Assembly (NCBI GenBank): GCA_012719395.1 | Contig: JAAYAL010000045.1 | Coordinates: forward strand, 1 to 64,000 | Length of the DNA: 64,000 nt | Direction: 5' to 3' | Origin: Gaiellales bacterium | GTDB taxonomy: Bacteria > Actinomycetota > Thermoleophilia > RBG-16-64-13 | Part shown: positions 1 to 8,712 of the stretch, piece by piece | Layout: the number at the start of each line of letters is the position of its first letter | How positions within the stretch are numbered: position 1 is the stretch's first letter | The notes under the pieces: model-generated | Database searches by the model: none | What the model was told of the DNA's origin: nothing | Seen by the model: the letters and a program-made list of their open reading frames with translations, nothing else | Translations under genes and position numbers: made by a program

Positions 1-343
1 CCAGTCTCACGGCAATCTCCGCCGCCGCCTGCTCCACCGCGGCGTCAGGGACGGAAAGGAACACCACGTGAGGGGAGGCCTCGAGCACTGAGGGCGCGCT
101 GTCCCCGCGTGAAAGGCCAAGGCGCTCCCTTGCCCACTGGGTCATCTCCGGCCGCGTGTCTGCCACAGCCACCAGCTGCGCTCCCGCATGGGCCAAGGCG
201 ACTGCAAGCGAGCCGCCCAAGCGACCCAACCCAACCACGGCGACGCGAACCTGGGCGATGCTACTGAAGGAGGGGACGCACGAGGCCGCGATGACGCCTT
301 CCTGTGCCGGATGACTTGAACGCTCTTGAGGCGCGGGAAGCAT
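1..343 (-). CDS. Rossmann-fold NAD(P)-binding protein, DUF2520-type (3' end outside window)
   Basis: Incomplete at its C-terminus because the gene runs off the left edge. From an ATG at 343 (reverse strand) the frame reads an approximately 28-residue leader and then a beta strand and nucleotide-binding turn RVAVVGLGRLGGSLA, followed by an Asp after the second strand (VAVADTRPE) and a strand VVFLSVPDAAV. This is the classic start of a dinucleotide-binding Rossmann domain and resembles the Rossmann-like/DUF2520 proteins, a reductase-like family of unsettled function often found near pantothenate genes. No good ribosome-binding site is visible, so the start could lie further in. It is divergent from the FmdB gene. 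Family call moderate; exact substrate unknown. Confidence 0.6.
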   Translation of the reverse strand, partial: MLPAPQERSSHPAQEGVIAASCVPSFSSIAQVRVAVVGLGRLGGSLAVALAHAGAQLVAVADTRPEMTQWARERLGLSRGDSAPSVLEASPHVVFLSVPDAAVEQAAAEIAVRL

Positions 344-479
344 AGCAGTCGCGGATGGCGCGCACAAGGCGCGCAGTGGCGGCCCTTGACGAGGACCACA
401 CAGCGGATGTGCAGGCATTTCGCGATTGCGGCGCCGGGTGGTCTTGATACCGGCCCACGCCTCCTTCATACTTCCTGTC

Positions 480-698
480 ATGCCTATCTATGAGTATCAA
501 TGCCCGGGCTGCTCACTCCGTTTCGAGGAACTGGTGAGCCTCTCGGCCGCCGGGCGCCCACAACGTTGCCCCCATTGCGGGTGCAGTGACTCCCGTCGCG
601 TGCTGTCTTCCTTTGCCATACGCGTGGGCGGGGGCCGGGCTTCTGCCGGCGGCAAGAGTTGTGCCGGGTGCTCCCGCTCCTCCTGTGCCGGCTGCTGA
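480..698 (+). CDS. FmdB-family zinc ribbon protein
   Basis: Seventy-two residues starting [11 protein letters not shown], the hallmark beginning of the FmdB regulatory zinc-ribbon family. Two CxxC knuckles (CPGC near residue 8 and CPHC near residue 32) would bind one zinc. The tail after residue 45 is glycine- and cysteine-rich and ends [13 protein letters not shown], an extra pair of CxxC-like motifs seen in many family members. Function is not established beyond a proposed regulatory role. It lies 12 bases upstream of the uracil-DNA glycosylase gene and is probably co-transcribed. I chose the ATG at 480 because the MPIYEY start is conserved; no strong Shine-Dalgarno is visible before it. 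Confidence 0.8.
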   Translation: MPIYEYQCPGCSLRFEELVSLSAAGRPQRCPHCGCSDSRRVLSSFAIRVGGGRASAGGKSCAGCSRSSCAGC

Positions 699-710
699 GG
701 GAGCCGGTTC

Positions 711-1412
711 GTGACCAAGGACAGGGAGGCCGCGGCCCGGGCACTGAGGGCCCAGCAGGAGTTGCTGGGCACATGTACGGACTGTTCCCTGTGCGAAGGG
801 CGGACGCAGGTTGTCTTTGGGGTAGGCAGTCCGGTGGCAGACCTTCTGTTCATTGGTGAGGGCCCGGGCTTCAATGAGGACAAGCTCGGCGAGCCCTTCG
901 TGGGTCAGGCGGGCAAGCTACTCACCGAACTCCTGGCCGGCATCGGCCTGGCGCGTGAAGACGTGTACATTGCCAATGTGGTGAAGTGCCGTCCTCCAGG
1001 CAATCGCGACCCGTTGCCGGTGGAGATTGAAGCCTGCAGTCCCAAGCTCATGGAGCAGATCCGAATCCTGCGTCCCCGTGTGGTGTGCACTCTGGGCCGT
1101 TTTGCCACGAGGCTGATTGCGCAGACCGATGCTCCCATCACGTCCATCCGCGGCCGGGCCAAGGCTGCTGAGGTGGCTGGTGTGCCGGTGCTCATCCTTC
1201 CCGTCTTCCATCCGGCCGCGGCCCTCTACACCCCGGCCAACAAGGCGGTGCTGGAAGAGGACTTTCAGAAGCTGAGGGTGCTTCTGGCTCGAGGGCAGGA
1301 CGCCTTGGGTCAAGACGGCCGGAAGCAGGGCGCAGTGCCCGCACGGCCGGTCTCCCAGGAGGCGGCGACGGGCGGAGCGCTGGACGATGGAGAGCAACTG
1401 GCACTGTGGTAG
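711..1412 (+). CDS. Family 4 (Fe-S) uracil-DNA glycosylase
   Basis: Removes uracil from DNA to start base-excision repair of deaminated cytosine. The 233-residue protein has the family-4 landmarks in order: the 4Fe-4S cysteines C22 and C25 (CTDC), the active-site segment GEGPGFNED at 49-57, cysteines C93 (in [11 protein letters not shown]) and C109, and the second catalytic motif HPAA at 167-170. Spacing between the third and fourth cysteines (16) matches what is known for thermophilic family-4 enzymes. Translation starts at a GTG. The 3' end overlaps the start of tsaE by seven bases, so the two are likely translationally coupled. The C-terminal 45 residues are low-complexity and not conserved. 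Confidence 0.93.
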   Translation: MTKDREAAARALRAQQELLGTCTDCSLCEGRTQVVFGVGSPVADLLFIGEGPGFNEDKLGEPFVGQAGKLLTELLAGIGLAREDVYIANVVKCRPPGNRDPLPVEIEACSPKLMEQIRILRPRVVCTLGRFATRLIAQTDAPITSIRGRAKAAEVAGVPVLILPVFHPAAALYTPANKAVLEEDFQKLRVLLARGQDALGQDGRKQGAVPARPVSQEAATGGALDDGEQLALW

Positions 1413-1864
1413 TGCTGGAAGAGACAGGCGTGGGGCTGACACGACTGGAGGAGATCGGACGGCGTTTCGCGCGGGCGCTGCGGCCGGGGGATTTGGTGCT
1501 CCTCCATGGCGCGCTTGGCACCGGCAAGACCACGCTCATCCGCGTCCTGGCCCACGCGTTGGCCGTGCGCGACGCCGTACGCAGCCCTTCCTTCACCATC
1601 GCCAACATTTATTCCGGTCCCGTCACCGTCAACCACCTGGATCTCTACCGGCTGGAGGACGTGGGGGAGGAAGACGCCCTGGCCCTGGAGGAGTACGTGA
1701 CTCCGGACAGCATCACGCTGGTGGAGTGGCCGGAGGCGGGGTTGCGCTCACTGGGGAACCCCCAGTGGACGGTGCACCTGCAGCATCAGACTCTGCAGAG
1801 CCGGGCCGTGCGCCTGGAGGCGGAGACGGCGGAGGCGAAGCAGCGCTGGGAAACGGCGGCATGA
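1406..1864 (+). CDS. tsaE: tRNA threonylcarbamoyladenosine biosynthesis ATPase TsaE
   Basis: P-loop ATPase that works with TsaB and TsaD to transfer the threonylcarbamoyl group onto A37 of ANN-decoding tRNAs. The 152-residue length is typical. Walker A is GALGTGKT at residues 35-42, followed by the family motif SPSFTI at 60-65 and the HLDLYRL strand with the Walker B-like acidic region LVEWPE. It starts with a GTG overlapping the stop of the uracil-DNA glycosylase gene; a second in-frame GTG two codons on is possible. Its stop overlaps the tsaB ATG (ATGA). With tsaB and tsaD nearby, most of the t6A machinery is encoded here; tsaC is not in the window. Confidence 0.95.
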   Translation: MVVLEETGVGLTRLEEIGRRFARALRPGDLVLLHGALGTGKTTLIRVLAHALAVRDAVRSPSFTIANIYSGPVTVNHLDLYRLEDVGEEDALALEEYVTPDSITLVEWPEAGLRSLGNPQWTVHLQHQTLQSRAVRLEAETAEAKQRWETAA

Positions 1865-2724
1865 CGCGGCGCCTGGTACTGGCCCTGGACAGCGCCACGG
1901 AGAGTTGCACCGCCGCTCTGTTGGCCGTTGCGGCGGATGAAGGCGGCGTGGGGGAGCCGTTGGAAGTGGTGGCGGCGCGGCGCGAGGAGGCGTTGGTGGC
2001 ACGCGGAGGCGGGATCCTGCTTCCCCTTGTCCAGGAGATTCTGCTGGAAGCGGGCGCATCTCAGGTGGACGTAGCGGCTGTGGTGGCCGGGGAGGGACCG
2101 GGCACCTTCACCGGGGTCAGGGTGGCGGTGGCCACGGCCCGGGCGGTGTCGCTGGCGCTGGGGGTTCCCATCTACGGCCGGTCCACTCTGTCCGCGTTGG
2201 CCGCCCTGGTCCTGGGGGAGGCCGGGGCGAGCGAGAGGGCGGCGTGGCCGGTGGTGGTACCTATGGTGGACGCGCGGCGGGGCCAGGTGTTTGCCGCGGT
2301 TTACGCGCGCCGGGGGTCGGTGTGGGCCGAGGTGGGTGATCTGCTCGCCGTGGCGCCGGAGGAGCTCATGCCCGCGGTGAATGCCGTGCTGGCACGCCGC
2401 GAAGTGGGTGAGGGGCGGCGCGGCGGGTCGGAGACGGTCCTGCTGACGGGGACGCCCGCGCTGTTGGGCAGGGTGGTCGATCCCTATGGGACGGCGCAGC
2501 GCAGGGCGCGTGCCGTGGATGCCATCGGGCTGGTGCGCGGCCAGGGGTGGCTGGAGGGTGGCAAGGCGGTGTGGGAGGGTCTGGTTGATGCCGTCGCCGG
2601 GTGGGGGGGATGGGGGACGCCCCGCCCCGGGCGGGCGGGCTCGCCGGAGTTGGTGCGGCCCATCTACGTGCGGGCGCCGGACGCGGACATCCACATCACA
2701 AAGATGAAAGACCCCTGGGCATGA
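1861..2724 (+). CDS. tsaB: tRNA threonylcarbamoyladenosine biosynthesis protein TsaB
   Basis: Catalytically inactive ASKHA-fold partner of TsaD in t6A synthesis. It begins RLVLALDSATESCTAAL and carries the conserved GEGPGTFTGVRV turn near residues 78-89 and the MVDARRGQVFAAVY segment. Length 287 residues is slightly longer than the usual 220-240, with extra glycine- and arginine-rich stretches near residues 115-125 and 180-190. ATG overlaps the tsaE stop and its own stop overlaps the rimI ATG, so tsaE, tsaB, rimI and tsaD form one tightly coupled operon. An in-frame extension upstream to 1387 is open but lacks family sequence, so I rejected the longer start. Confidence 0.93.
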   Translation: MTRRLVLALDSATESCTAALLAVAADEGGVGEPLEVVAARREEALVARGGGILLPLVQEILLEAGASQVDVAAVVAGEGPGTFTGVRVAVATARAVSLALGVPIYGRSTLSALAALVLGEAGASERAAWPVVVPMVDARRGQVFAAVYARRGSVWAEVGDLLAVAPEELMPAVNAVLARREVGEGRRGGSETVLLTGTPALLGRVVDPYGTAQRRARAVDAIGLVRGQGWLEGGKAVWEGLVDAVAGWGGWGTPRPGRAGSPELVRPIYVRAPDADIHITKMKDPWA

Positions 2725-3221
2725 GGACGGTGGCGCCGGCACTGAGGGACATGCGGCGGCAGGATCTGGACGAAGTAGGTGCCATTGAAGCGTCGAGTTT
2801 CTCCTCGCCCTGGTCGACGGCATCTTTCCTCTCCGAGATCGAACGCGAGGCCACCTGGGCGCAGGTGGCCGTCGGTGGTGACGGCCGGGTGATGGGGTAC
2901 GTGGTGGCCCGGCTGTTCGTGGACGTGTGGCACATCTTGGATCTGGCCGTGGCGCCCGACTGCCGACGACAGGGCGTGGCCCGCCTGCTCATGCGGGAAT
3001 TCCTGATCTTCGTTACCCCTACGGGAGAAGAGTTCACCCTGGAGGTTCGGGCCGGGAATGCCGCGGCCATCAGTCTCTATGCTGATCTGGGCTTTGAGGT
3101 GGTGGGCCGCCGCCGGGGCTACTACAACGACACGGGGGAGGACGCGCTTCTCATGACGCTGCAGGCAGAGGACCGGCCGGCGCGTTGCGGTCTGCCGGCC
3201 AGAGCAGGGGGGGAGGCATGA
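2721..3221 (+). CDS. rimI: Ribosomal protein S18-alanine N-acetyltransferase RimI
   Basis: GNAT-fold acetyltransferase that acetylates the N-terminal alanine of ribosomal protein S18. The 166-residue protein shows the acetyl-CoA binding segment VAPDCRRQGVARLL (R/Q-x-x-G-x-A variant) near residues 77-90, then EVRAGNAAAISLYADLGFEVVGRRRGYYNDTGEDALLM, the characteristic RimI C-terminal half. Start is the ATG that overlaps the tsaB stop, and its stop overlaps the tsaD ATG. RimI between tsaB and tsaD is the arrangement known from actinobacteria and some Firmicutes. The last ~18 residues are an unconserved tail. Confidence 0.93.
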   Translation: MRTVAPALRDMRRQDLDEVGAIEASSFSSPWSTASFLSEIEREATWAQVAVGGDGRVMGYVVARLFVDVWHILDLAVAPDCRRQGVARLLMREFLIFVTPTGEEFTLEVRAGNAAAISLYADLGFEVVGRRRGYYNDTGEDALLMTLQAEDRPARCGLPARAGGEA

Positions 3222-4267
3222 GGCAGGGCTTGGCGGCGTCTGAAGAGTTGGGGCTGACCCTGGCGTTGGAGACCTCCTGCGACGACACCTGCGCCGCCGT
3301 TATTGACGGTTCCGGCCGCATCCTTTCCTCCATCATCCACAGTCAAGATGTCATCCACGAGAAATATGGCGGGGTGGTGCCGGAGGTGGCCAGCCGCGCC
3401 CACGCCGAGCGGGCCACGGTGGTGGTACGAGAGGCGCTGGCAGAGGCGGGCGTGGGGATGACGGATCTGGAGTCGGTGGCGGCCACCGTGGGCCCCGGCC
3501 TGATAGGTGCTCTCCTCGTGGGGTTCCACACGGCCAAAGCCATCGCCTGGGGACGGCGTCTGCCCTTCATCCCGGTGAACCACCTTCATGGACATCTGGG
3601 CGCTGTCTGGCTGGCGGACGAGCAGGTTCCGCTGCCGCTGCTGGTGCTGATCGCCTCCGGGGGGCATACCATGCTGGTGCGTGCAGACAGTCGCCGGCAG
3701 TTCTCGCTGCTGGGTCAGACCCTGGACGACGCCGCCGGCGAGGCCTTCGACAAGGGTGCCCGGCTGCTGGGACTGGGCTACCCGGGAGGCAAGGAACTGG
3801 ACCAGCTGGCGGAGCGCGGCGACCCGCAGGCCTTCACCTTCCCTATTGCTCTGCGTGGCCAGGACACTCTCGACTTTTCCTTCTCTGGCGTGAAGACCTC
3901 TCTCTTCTACCTGCTGCGCGACATGACCGCAGAGCAGCGGGGTGAACGCGCGATTGATGTGGCCGCCTCCTACCGGGAGGCGGTGGTGGAGGCACTGGTG
4001 AGCCGGCTGATGCAGGCGGCCGAGCGCGAGCAGGTGCCCGCGGTGGCCATAGGCGGCGGGGTGGCGGCCAATTCGTTACTGCGACGGAGGGTTGCGGCTG
4101 CGGCGGAAGCGTCCGGCCTCTGCGCCGTCATTCCTTCGTTCCGCCTGTGCACCGACAATGCGGCCATGATTGCCTCGGCCGCCCGCTATTCGCCTCGGCT
4201 TGCCTTCCCCCACTATCTGAGCGTGGAGGCCACCTCCTCTCTGCGCCTGGGTCAGGACGTCTACTGA
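3218..4267 (+). CDS. tsaD: tRNA N6-adenosine threonylcarbamoyltransferase TsaD
   Basis: Catalytic subunit that attaches threonylcarbamoyl to A37 of tRNA. It starts near ALETSCDDTCAAVID, has the metal-binding HxxxH at H122-H126 (NHLHGHL), the IASGGHTML strand, GEAFDKGARLLGLGYPGG, and the closing IGGGVAANSLLR and CTDNAAMIA motifs, all diagnostic. Length 349 is normal. I used the ATG at 3218 because it overlaps the rimI stop in an ATGA and follows a GGGGGGAG ribosome-binding site; an upstream in-frame start at 3185 lies inside rimI. Last gene of the operon; the 110-base stretch behind it leads to the groES promoter. Confidence 0.96.
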   Translation: MRQGLAASEELGLTLALETSCDDTCAAVIDGSGRILSSIIHSQDVIHEKYGGVVPEVASRAHAERATVVVREALAEAGVGMTDLESVAATVGPGLIGALLVGFHTAKAIAWGRRLPFIPVNHLHGHLGAVWLADEQVPLPLLVLIASGGHTMLVRADSRRQFSLLGQTLDDAAGEAFDKGARLLGLGYPGGKELDQLAERGDPQAFTFPIALRGQDTLDFSFSGVKTSLFYLLRDMTAEQRGERAIDVAASYREAVVEALVSRLMQAAEREQVPAVAIGGGVAANSLLRRRVAAAAEASGLCAVIPSFRLCTDNAAMIASAARYSPRLAFPHYLSVEATSSLRLGQDVY

Positions 4268-4376
4268 CGAAGAGTCCGGTGGGGGTGCCCGTTGCCGGGT
4301 TTTGTGCTCACGTTGCGCATACTGCCGGGGCTCTCCGCCTCTCTGCGCGGGGAGAGGGGGTTCAGTCGCGCCGACA

Positions 4377-4405
4377 TTGACAATCTGCTATGCCAGGCAT
4401 ATGAT
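4377..4405 (+). promoter_or_regulatory. Sigma-70-type promoter of groES-groEL
   Basis: A perfect -35 box TTGACA (4377-4382) and a -10 box TATGAT (4400-4405) separated by exactly 17 bases. The predicted transcription start, about position 4412, lies just before the CIRCE element, which is the usual geometry for HrcA-repressed groE promoters. Confidence 0.88.
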
Positions 4406-4413
4406 ATGCCAGG
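4393..4413. promoter_or_regulatory. Palindrome centred on the groE -10 box
   Basis: A 21-base dyad centred on position 4403, with GGCATAT and ATATGCC arms around a single G and an outer CC/GG pair; 9 of 10 base pairs match. The -10 hexamer sits at its centre. It is independent of, and immediately upstream of, the CIRCE element, so it may be a second operator. It could also be chance symmetry in an AT-rich promoter core. Confidence 0.45.
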
Positions 4414-4414
4414 T

Positions 4415-4441
4415 TTGGCACTCAGGGCTGACGAGTGCCAA
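4415..4441. promoter_or_regulatory. CIRCE operator (HrcA binding site)
   Basis: TTGGCACTC, a 9-base spacer, then GAGTGCCAA: a perfect 9-9-9 inverted repeat that differs from the consensus CIRCE (TTAGCACTC-N9-GAGTGCTAA) by one symmetrical pair of bases. It lies 50 bases upstream of the groES ATG and just after the predicted transcription start. This indicates repression of the chaperonin operon by HrcA; no hrcA gene is in the window. Confidence 0.93.
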
Positions 4442-4491
4442 TACACCGGGTAGAATGGGTGTTGCACGCAGAACACGGAGGAGGATTGCTG

Positions 4492-4782
4492 ATGAAGCTT
4501 GTGCCGCTCGAGGACAGGGTGGTCGTCAAGGTGGTTGAGGAAGAAGAGAAGACCGCCAGCGGCATCGTGTTGCCGGATACCGCCAAGGAAAAGCCGCAGA
4601 AGGCGAAAGTTCTGGCTGTGGGCCCGGGACGGTATGACGGTAAGCATCTCATCCCGATTGAGATCGAGGTGGGCGACGTCGTCATCTTCTCGAAGTACGG
4701 CGGCACCGAGATCAAGGTGAACGGCGAGGAAGTCCTCGTGCTCCGCGCGTCGGACATCTTGGCGAAGATCGCTGCTGAGTGA
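4492..4782 (+). CDS. groES: Co-chaperonin GroES
   Basis: Ten-kilodalton lid of the GroEL folding chamber. The 96-residue protein reads [21 protein letters not shown], carries the mobile loop [17 protein letters not shown] that docks on GroEL, and the conserved [15 protein letters not shown] barrel segment. I used the ATG at 4492 preceded by GGAGGA rather than an upstream in-frame ATG at 4435, which would overlap the CIRCE element. It is controlled by the promoter at 4377 and the CIRCE operator, and is followed 44 bases later by groEL. Confidence 0.97.
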   Translation: MKLVPLEDRVVVKVVEEEEKTASGIVLPDTAKEKPQKAKVLAVGPGRYDGKHLIPIEIEVGDVVIFSKYGGTEIKVNGEEVLVLRASDILAKIAAE

Positions 4783-4820
4783 AACTCCGTCCCATAGCCT
4801 ATACGGCCTAGGAGGCATAG

Positions 4821-6455
<1,635 letters not shown>

Positions 6456-6535
6456 GAACCGCCTTGCAGGCTCGACCTGCGGGTACCGGCCGGAGAACGC
6501 GTGTGATCGCGAAACCCGGCTGCAGCTGGAGTGTT

Positions 6536-6570
6536 GGGGGCGGCGCCCGAATGGGCGCCGCCCCCGTTTG
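6536..6570 (+). terminator. Terminator hairpin after groEL
   Basis: Perfect 13-bp GC stem (6536-6548 with 6553-6565), loop GAAT, followed by a short GTTTGG. The T-tract is weak, but position 80 bases after the groEL stop fits an intrinsic terminator. Confidence 0.75.
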
Positions 6571-6595
6571 GTCTTGCCCCGGCCCGGGGCAAGAC
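6571..6595. terminator. Second tandem hairpin after groEL
   Basis: GTCTTGCCCCG pairs perfectly with CGGGGCAAGAC around a GCC loop (11-bp stem), starting within six bases of the first hairpin. No T-run follows. Probably a back-up terminator or an RNA-stabilising structure. Confidence 0.55.
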
Positions 6596-6707
6596 CTCAT
6601 GTGCGGTGCCGGGCCGGGAAGGACGTCAGCGGCCGGTGGCTGTTTCGACCTGCTGTCACCGTGGTATGGCTGTTGGTGACGGGCTGTGAGGAGCGAAGGG
6701 GGACGTG

Positions 6708-6941
6708 ATGGATGCCCGAGGAGACAGCGCAGGTGCCCGACTCGAAACCGCTTTCGAGGCGCTCTATGAGTTGGGTGTGACCGAGAGCGACGTCATATCA
6801 GACAAGGGCGACGCCGAGCTGACCGGTTACCGCGGACATCCCATGCAGGGCGCAGCCGAGCAACTGGAGGCGCTGTTGGGGGTCGACAAGGCCGCCACGC
6901 TGGCCGCGCTCATCCGCGAGCGTGTGGGGGAAGAACGCTGA
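6708..6941 (+). CDS. Small hypothetical protein
   Basis: Seventy-seven residues, acidic and helical in character, with no signal peptide or membrane segment. I do not recognise the family. The stretch GYRGHPMQGAAEQLEALLG in the middle looks like a folded domain rather than a chance frame, and codon use matches neighbouring genes. A GGAGCGAAGGGGGA purine-rich stretch precedes the start; a GTG one codon upstream (6705) is an alternative. It stands alone between the groE terminators and the hut operon. Confidence 0.6.
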   Translation: MDARGDSAGARLETAFEALYELGVTESDVISDKGDAELTGYRGHPMQGAAEQLEALLGVDKAATLAALIRERVGEER

Positions 6942-7100
6942 GTGTGCCCGGCCTGACCTGGTCAACGGGGCGAGGCCGCCGAGTGTGAAGAACTCAACAG
7001 CAAGCAGCGCTTCAGCGGGTCCGCGAAAGCCCCCGGGGCCTGGTGCAATTGGCTGTGGCTGAGCACATGCACAGTCGCCCGTCTGGAGACGGCACGGTCC

Positions 7101-7106
7101 TATAAT
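7101..7106 (+). promoter_or_regulatory. Candidate -10 box of the hut operon
   Basis: A perfect TATAAT about 74 bases before the hutH ATG. No recognisable -35 box sits 16-18 bases upstream, so an activator or another sigma factor may be needed. The 238 bases between the upstream gene and hutH contain nothing else I recognise. Confidence 0.4.
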
Positions 7107-7179
7107 CAAGGGGCGGATTACGTGATAGCCGCGGCGTGCCGCGGGGCATGCCGCTGCACTGTGTTTGGTGGAGCGGGCC

Positions 7180-8712
7180 ATGACGGTGGTTATCGACGGG
7201 AACTCCCTGACCTTGGAAGACATCCAGGCGGTTGCGCGCGGGGAGAGGGACGTGCGCCTGCCTGCATCCGCGCTGCCGCGGGTCTTGCGCGCGCGGGAAT
7301 ACGTTGAGCGTCTCTTGGCCGACAATGCCGTGGTCTACGGCGTCACTACCGGCTTCGGCAGGTTCGCCGACGTGCACGTGTCCGGTGTCGACGCCTTGGC
7401 TCTGCAGCGCAACTTGGTCTTCAGTCACTGTTGCGGGGTGGGCGAACCCTTGGGCCCTGAGGAAACCCGGGCCATGATGCTGCTGCGGGCCAACGTGCTG
7501 GCCAAGGGCTACTCGGGGGCGCGCCCCGTTGTCTTGGAGACGCTGCTGGCGATGCTCAACGGCGGCGTGCTGCCTGTGATCCCCGTCCAAGGGTCGGTGG
7601 GGGCGTGCGGTGATCTGGCGCCCTTGGCCCACCTCACGGCGGTTCTCATAGGGGAAGGCGAGGCGATGTACCTCGGCCGGCGCATGCCGGGCGGAGAGGC
7701 GCTGCGGCTGGCGGGCATCGATCCCCTGGTACTGCAGGCCAAGGAGGGGTTGGCCCTCATCAACGGCACCCAGATGATGACCGCTCTGGGGGTGCTCAGC
7801 CTGCTCGAGGCGGAGAACCTGAGCAAGGCGGCCGACATCGCCGCCGCCCAGGCGGTGGAGGCGCTCCGTGGCACCCGCACGCCTTACCTGGAGCGGACCC
7901 ACCTGGTTCGCCCGCACGCTGGGCAGTTGGCCACCGCCCGTAATCTGGTGAGGCTTCTGGAGCACAGCGAGATCCTGGCCTCACATGCCGGCTGCGGCAA
8001 GGTTCAGGATGCCTACTGTCTGCGCTGCGCCCCGCAGGTGCACGGTGCCGCCAAGGACGCGCTGGCCTTCGTGCGCGGTGTGTTGGAGGTGGAGGTTAAC
8101 GCCGCTACCGACAACCCGCTGGTCTTCCCCGAGGAGGAACTGGTGGTCTCCGGCGGCAACTTCCACGGTCAGCCCTTGTCACAGGCCATGGACATCCTGG
8201 CACTGGCCCTGGCCCAGCTGGCCAACATCTCCGAGCGGCGGGTGGAGTGCATGATGGATCCCAGCACCTCTGATCACCTGCCCGCCTTCCTCACCGCGCA
8301 CGGGGGCCTGAACAGCGGCCTCATGATCGCGCAGGTGACGGCTGCCGCCCTTGTCTCCGAGAACAAGACGCTGGCCCACCCCGCCTGCGTGGATAGCATC
8401 CCCACCTCGGCCAACAAGGAGGACTTCGTCAGCATGGGCGCCTTCGCCGCCCGCAAGGCGCGGCAGGTGGTGGGCAATGCTCTGCGGGTGGTGGCCATCG
8501 AATTGCTGTGCGGGGCGCAGGGGTTGGAGTTCCGTGGCGGGCTGCGGGCCGGACTGGGGGTGGCGGCGGCGCACGATGCCATCCGGGAGATGGTGGCAGC
8601 CTTGGCCGAAGATCGACCGCAGACGCCCGACATCGAAACGATCAGCCAGATGGTGCGGGGCGGGTCTCTGGTCAGACGGGTGGAGAGCGTGGTGGGCCCG
8701 TTGGAGCCATGA
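7180..8712 (+). CDS. hutH: Histidine ammonia-lyase with Cys in the MIO triad
   Basis: Deaminates L-histidine to trans-urocanate, first step of histidine degradation. The 510-residue length and motifs (VYGVTTGFGRFAD, GSVGACGDLAPLAH, INGTQMM, NPLVF, GNFHGQPLSQAMD, TSANKEDFVSMG) identify the family. The electrophilic MIO cofactor forms from an internal Ala-Ser-Gly; here the triad is Ala142-Cys143-Gly144 (codon TGC at 7606-7608), exactly where Pseudomonas putida HutH has Ser143. A Cys mutant of that enzyme is known to still form MIO, so activity is plausible. I chose the ATG at 7180 over the TTG at 7165 because the family starts close to it. Its stop overlaps the hutI ATG. Confidence 0.93.
   Translation: MTVVIDGNSLTLEDIQAVARGERDVRLPASALPRVLRAREYVERLLADNAVVYGVTTGFGRFADVHVSGVDALALQRNLVFSHCCGVGEPLGPEETRAMMLLRANVLAKGYSGARPVVLETLLAMLNGGVLPVIPVQGSVGACGDLAPLAHLTAVLIGEGEAMYLGRRMPGGEALRLAGIDPLVLQAKEGLALINGTQMMTALGVLSLLEAENLSKAADIAAAQAVEALRGTRTPYLERTHLVRPHAGQLATARNLVRLLEHSEILASHAGCGKVQDAYCLRCAPQVHGAAKDALAFVRGVLEVEVNAATDNPLVFPEEELVVSGGNFHGQPLSQAMDILALALAQLANISERRVECMMDPSTSDHLPAFLTAHGGLNSGLMIAQVTAAALVSENKTLAHPACVDSIPTSANKEDFVSMGAFAARKARQVVGNALRVVAIELLCGAQGLEFRGGLRAGLGVAAAHDAIREMVAALAEDRPQTPDIETISQMVRGGSLVRRVESVVGPLEP

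Noticed and set aside
4320-4365. CTCTCC/GGAGAG stem behind tsaD as a terminator
   Set aside because: Six-base stem with a large loop and no T-tract; too weak to call.
7606-7608. TGC in hutH as a sign of a pseudogene
   Set aside because: The frame is complete over 510 residues with all other motifs, and Cys is chemically able to form the cofactor.
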